NCBI GenBank assembly: GCA_024742455.1
Contig: JANSYL010000007.1
Span: 1-64,000 of the forward strand
Length of the DNA stretch: 64,000 bases
Reading direction: 5' to 3'
Source of the DNA: Paracoccaceae bacterium
GTDB taxonomy: Bacteria; Pseudomonadota; Alphaproteobacteria; Rhodobacterales; Rhodobacteraceae
Shown here: piece by piece, positions 63,667 through 64,000 of the stretch
Layout: each line of letters starts with the position of its first letter
Numbering within the stretch: position 1 is the stretch's first letter
Translations under genes and position numbers: made by a program
The notes under the pieces: generated by a model
What the model was told of the DNA's origin: nothing
Seen by the model: only the letters and a program-made list of their open reading frames with translations
Databases searched by the model: none

Positions 63667-64000
63667 TCATGCGGGCACGGGCGCGCAGGCCTGTTCGTCG
63701 GCGACCATCGGCGTGCCGTCGGCCCTGCGCATCGCCCGCCAATCGCCGGGCGGGGCATCGCGCGCCCTGAGCCGGGCCAACCGCCATGCGGCGCCCCTGC
63801 CTGCATGATCGGGGTCGAGCGACCAACGGCTGTCCACCCCCGGCGCACCTCCCTCACCCGGGGTCAGCAGCAGGCAGAGCGGGGCACCCGCGCCCGCCTC
63901 CGCCGCCAGGTGCAGACGCCTGACCTGTGTCAGGCCCGGCGGATCCGACAGATCGGCCACCACCAGCGCCACGGCGCCGCTGCGCAGCGCCTCCTCGGCG
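63667..64000 (-). CDS. imuA: ImuA-like protein, C-terminal part (runs off the window)
   Basis: The visible 110 residues include [39 protein letters not shown], a DSRWSLDP segment and [16 protein letters not shown], which resemble the C-terminal half of ImuA, the RecA-like accessory factor of the ImuA-ImuB-DnaE2 mutagenesis complex. The start is beyond base 64000; the frame is open to the edge. The gene is normally followed by imuB and dnaE2, but here its stop is followed by an intergenic repeat and the convergent dprA gene. The match is by motif recall, so another ImuA/RecA-like protein is possible. Confidence 0.65.
   Translation of the reverse strand, partial: AEEALRSGAVALVVADLSDPPGLTQVRRLHLAAEAGAGAPLCLLLTPGEGGAPGVDSRWSLDPDHAGRGAAWRLARLRARDAPPGDWRAMRRADGTPMVADEQACAPVPA

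Overview
The window is a piece of a high-GC alphaproteobacterial chromosome. Gene content and order point to the Rhodobacteraceae (Rhodobacter/Roseobacter group). Pointers are the pcm-tolC-PopZ-like cluster, hflK-hflC-DUF2065-degP, a coxB-ctaB-small protein-ctaG-coxC-surf1-thrC-M16 protease run, lysC and ptsP as neighbours, DUF1127/DUF1467/DUF2842 proteins, an alphaproteobacterial SOS box and a CtrA-like site before dprA. This assignment comes from reading the proteins; no database was searched.

Layout. Bases 1-2000 are visibly AT-richer than the rest and hold a small unknown gene and a tyrosine recombinase lying against the 3' end of tRNA-Cys: the right edge of an integrated element that continues off the left end. 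From 2.2 kb to 13 kb come pcm, tolC, a PopZ-like protein, a rhomboid protease, efp, tRNA-Leu, the purine/methylthioadenosine salvage genes apt and mtnP, and a SulP transporter. From 13 to 25 kb are a flavin reductase, ptsP, lysC, the amino-sugar pair glmS-glmU, a phosphoglycolate-phosphatase-like HAD enzyme, a DegT-type aminotransferase and pyrG. From 25 to 35 kb are secG, purA, a long acidic protein of unknown role, thiamine diphosphokinase, rpiA, gor and the hflKC membrane-protease modulators. From 35 to 42 kb are a Deg-type protease, a lipoprotein, an SOS-controlled fragment resembling the C-terminal OB-fold of DnaE2, a ferredoxin, a VCBS-type protein and aspS. From 42 to 51 kb are an unusual response regulator, methylmalonyl-CoA epimerase, a nitroreductase, topA, an MFS carrier and metG. 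From 51 to 60 kb a leftward block carries cytochrome aa3 oxidase genes and assembly factors (coxB, ctaB, ctaG, coxC, surf1), then thrC, an M16 peptidase, a GNAT protein and a GlcD-like flavoprotein. The right end has tldD, dprA and the C-terminal part of an ImuA-like gene.

Most genes are housekeeping. The most unusual signal is a 126-residue stand-alone protein matching only the OB-fold tail of error-prone polymerase DnaE2. A perfect GTTC-N7-GTTC SOS operator sits 4 bp before its start codon, in a layout that suggests a leaderless, LexA-controlled transcript. At the other end of the window an imuA-like gene lacks the imuB-dnaE2 genes that normally follow it. Together they suggest that the ImuA-ImuB-DnaE2 mutagenesis module has been dismantled or rewired here. 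Other points worth checking are a CtrA-type site at dprA, two families of dispersed palindromic intergenic repeats, a tandem 28-bp repeat over the rhomboid stop codon, a probable CTG start for thiamine diphosphokinase and DnaA-box-like sites between aspS and a GNAT gene.
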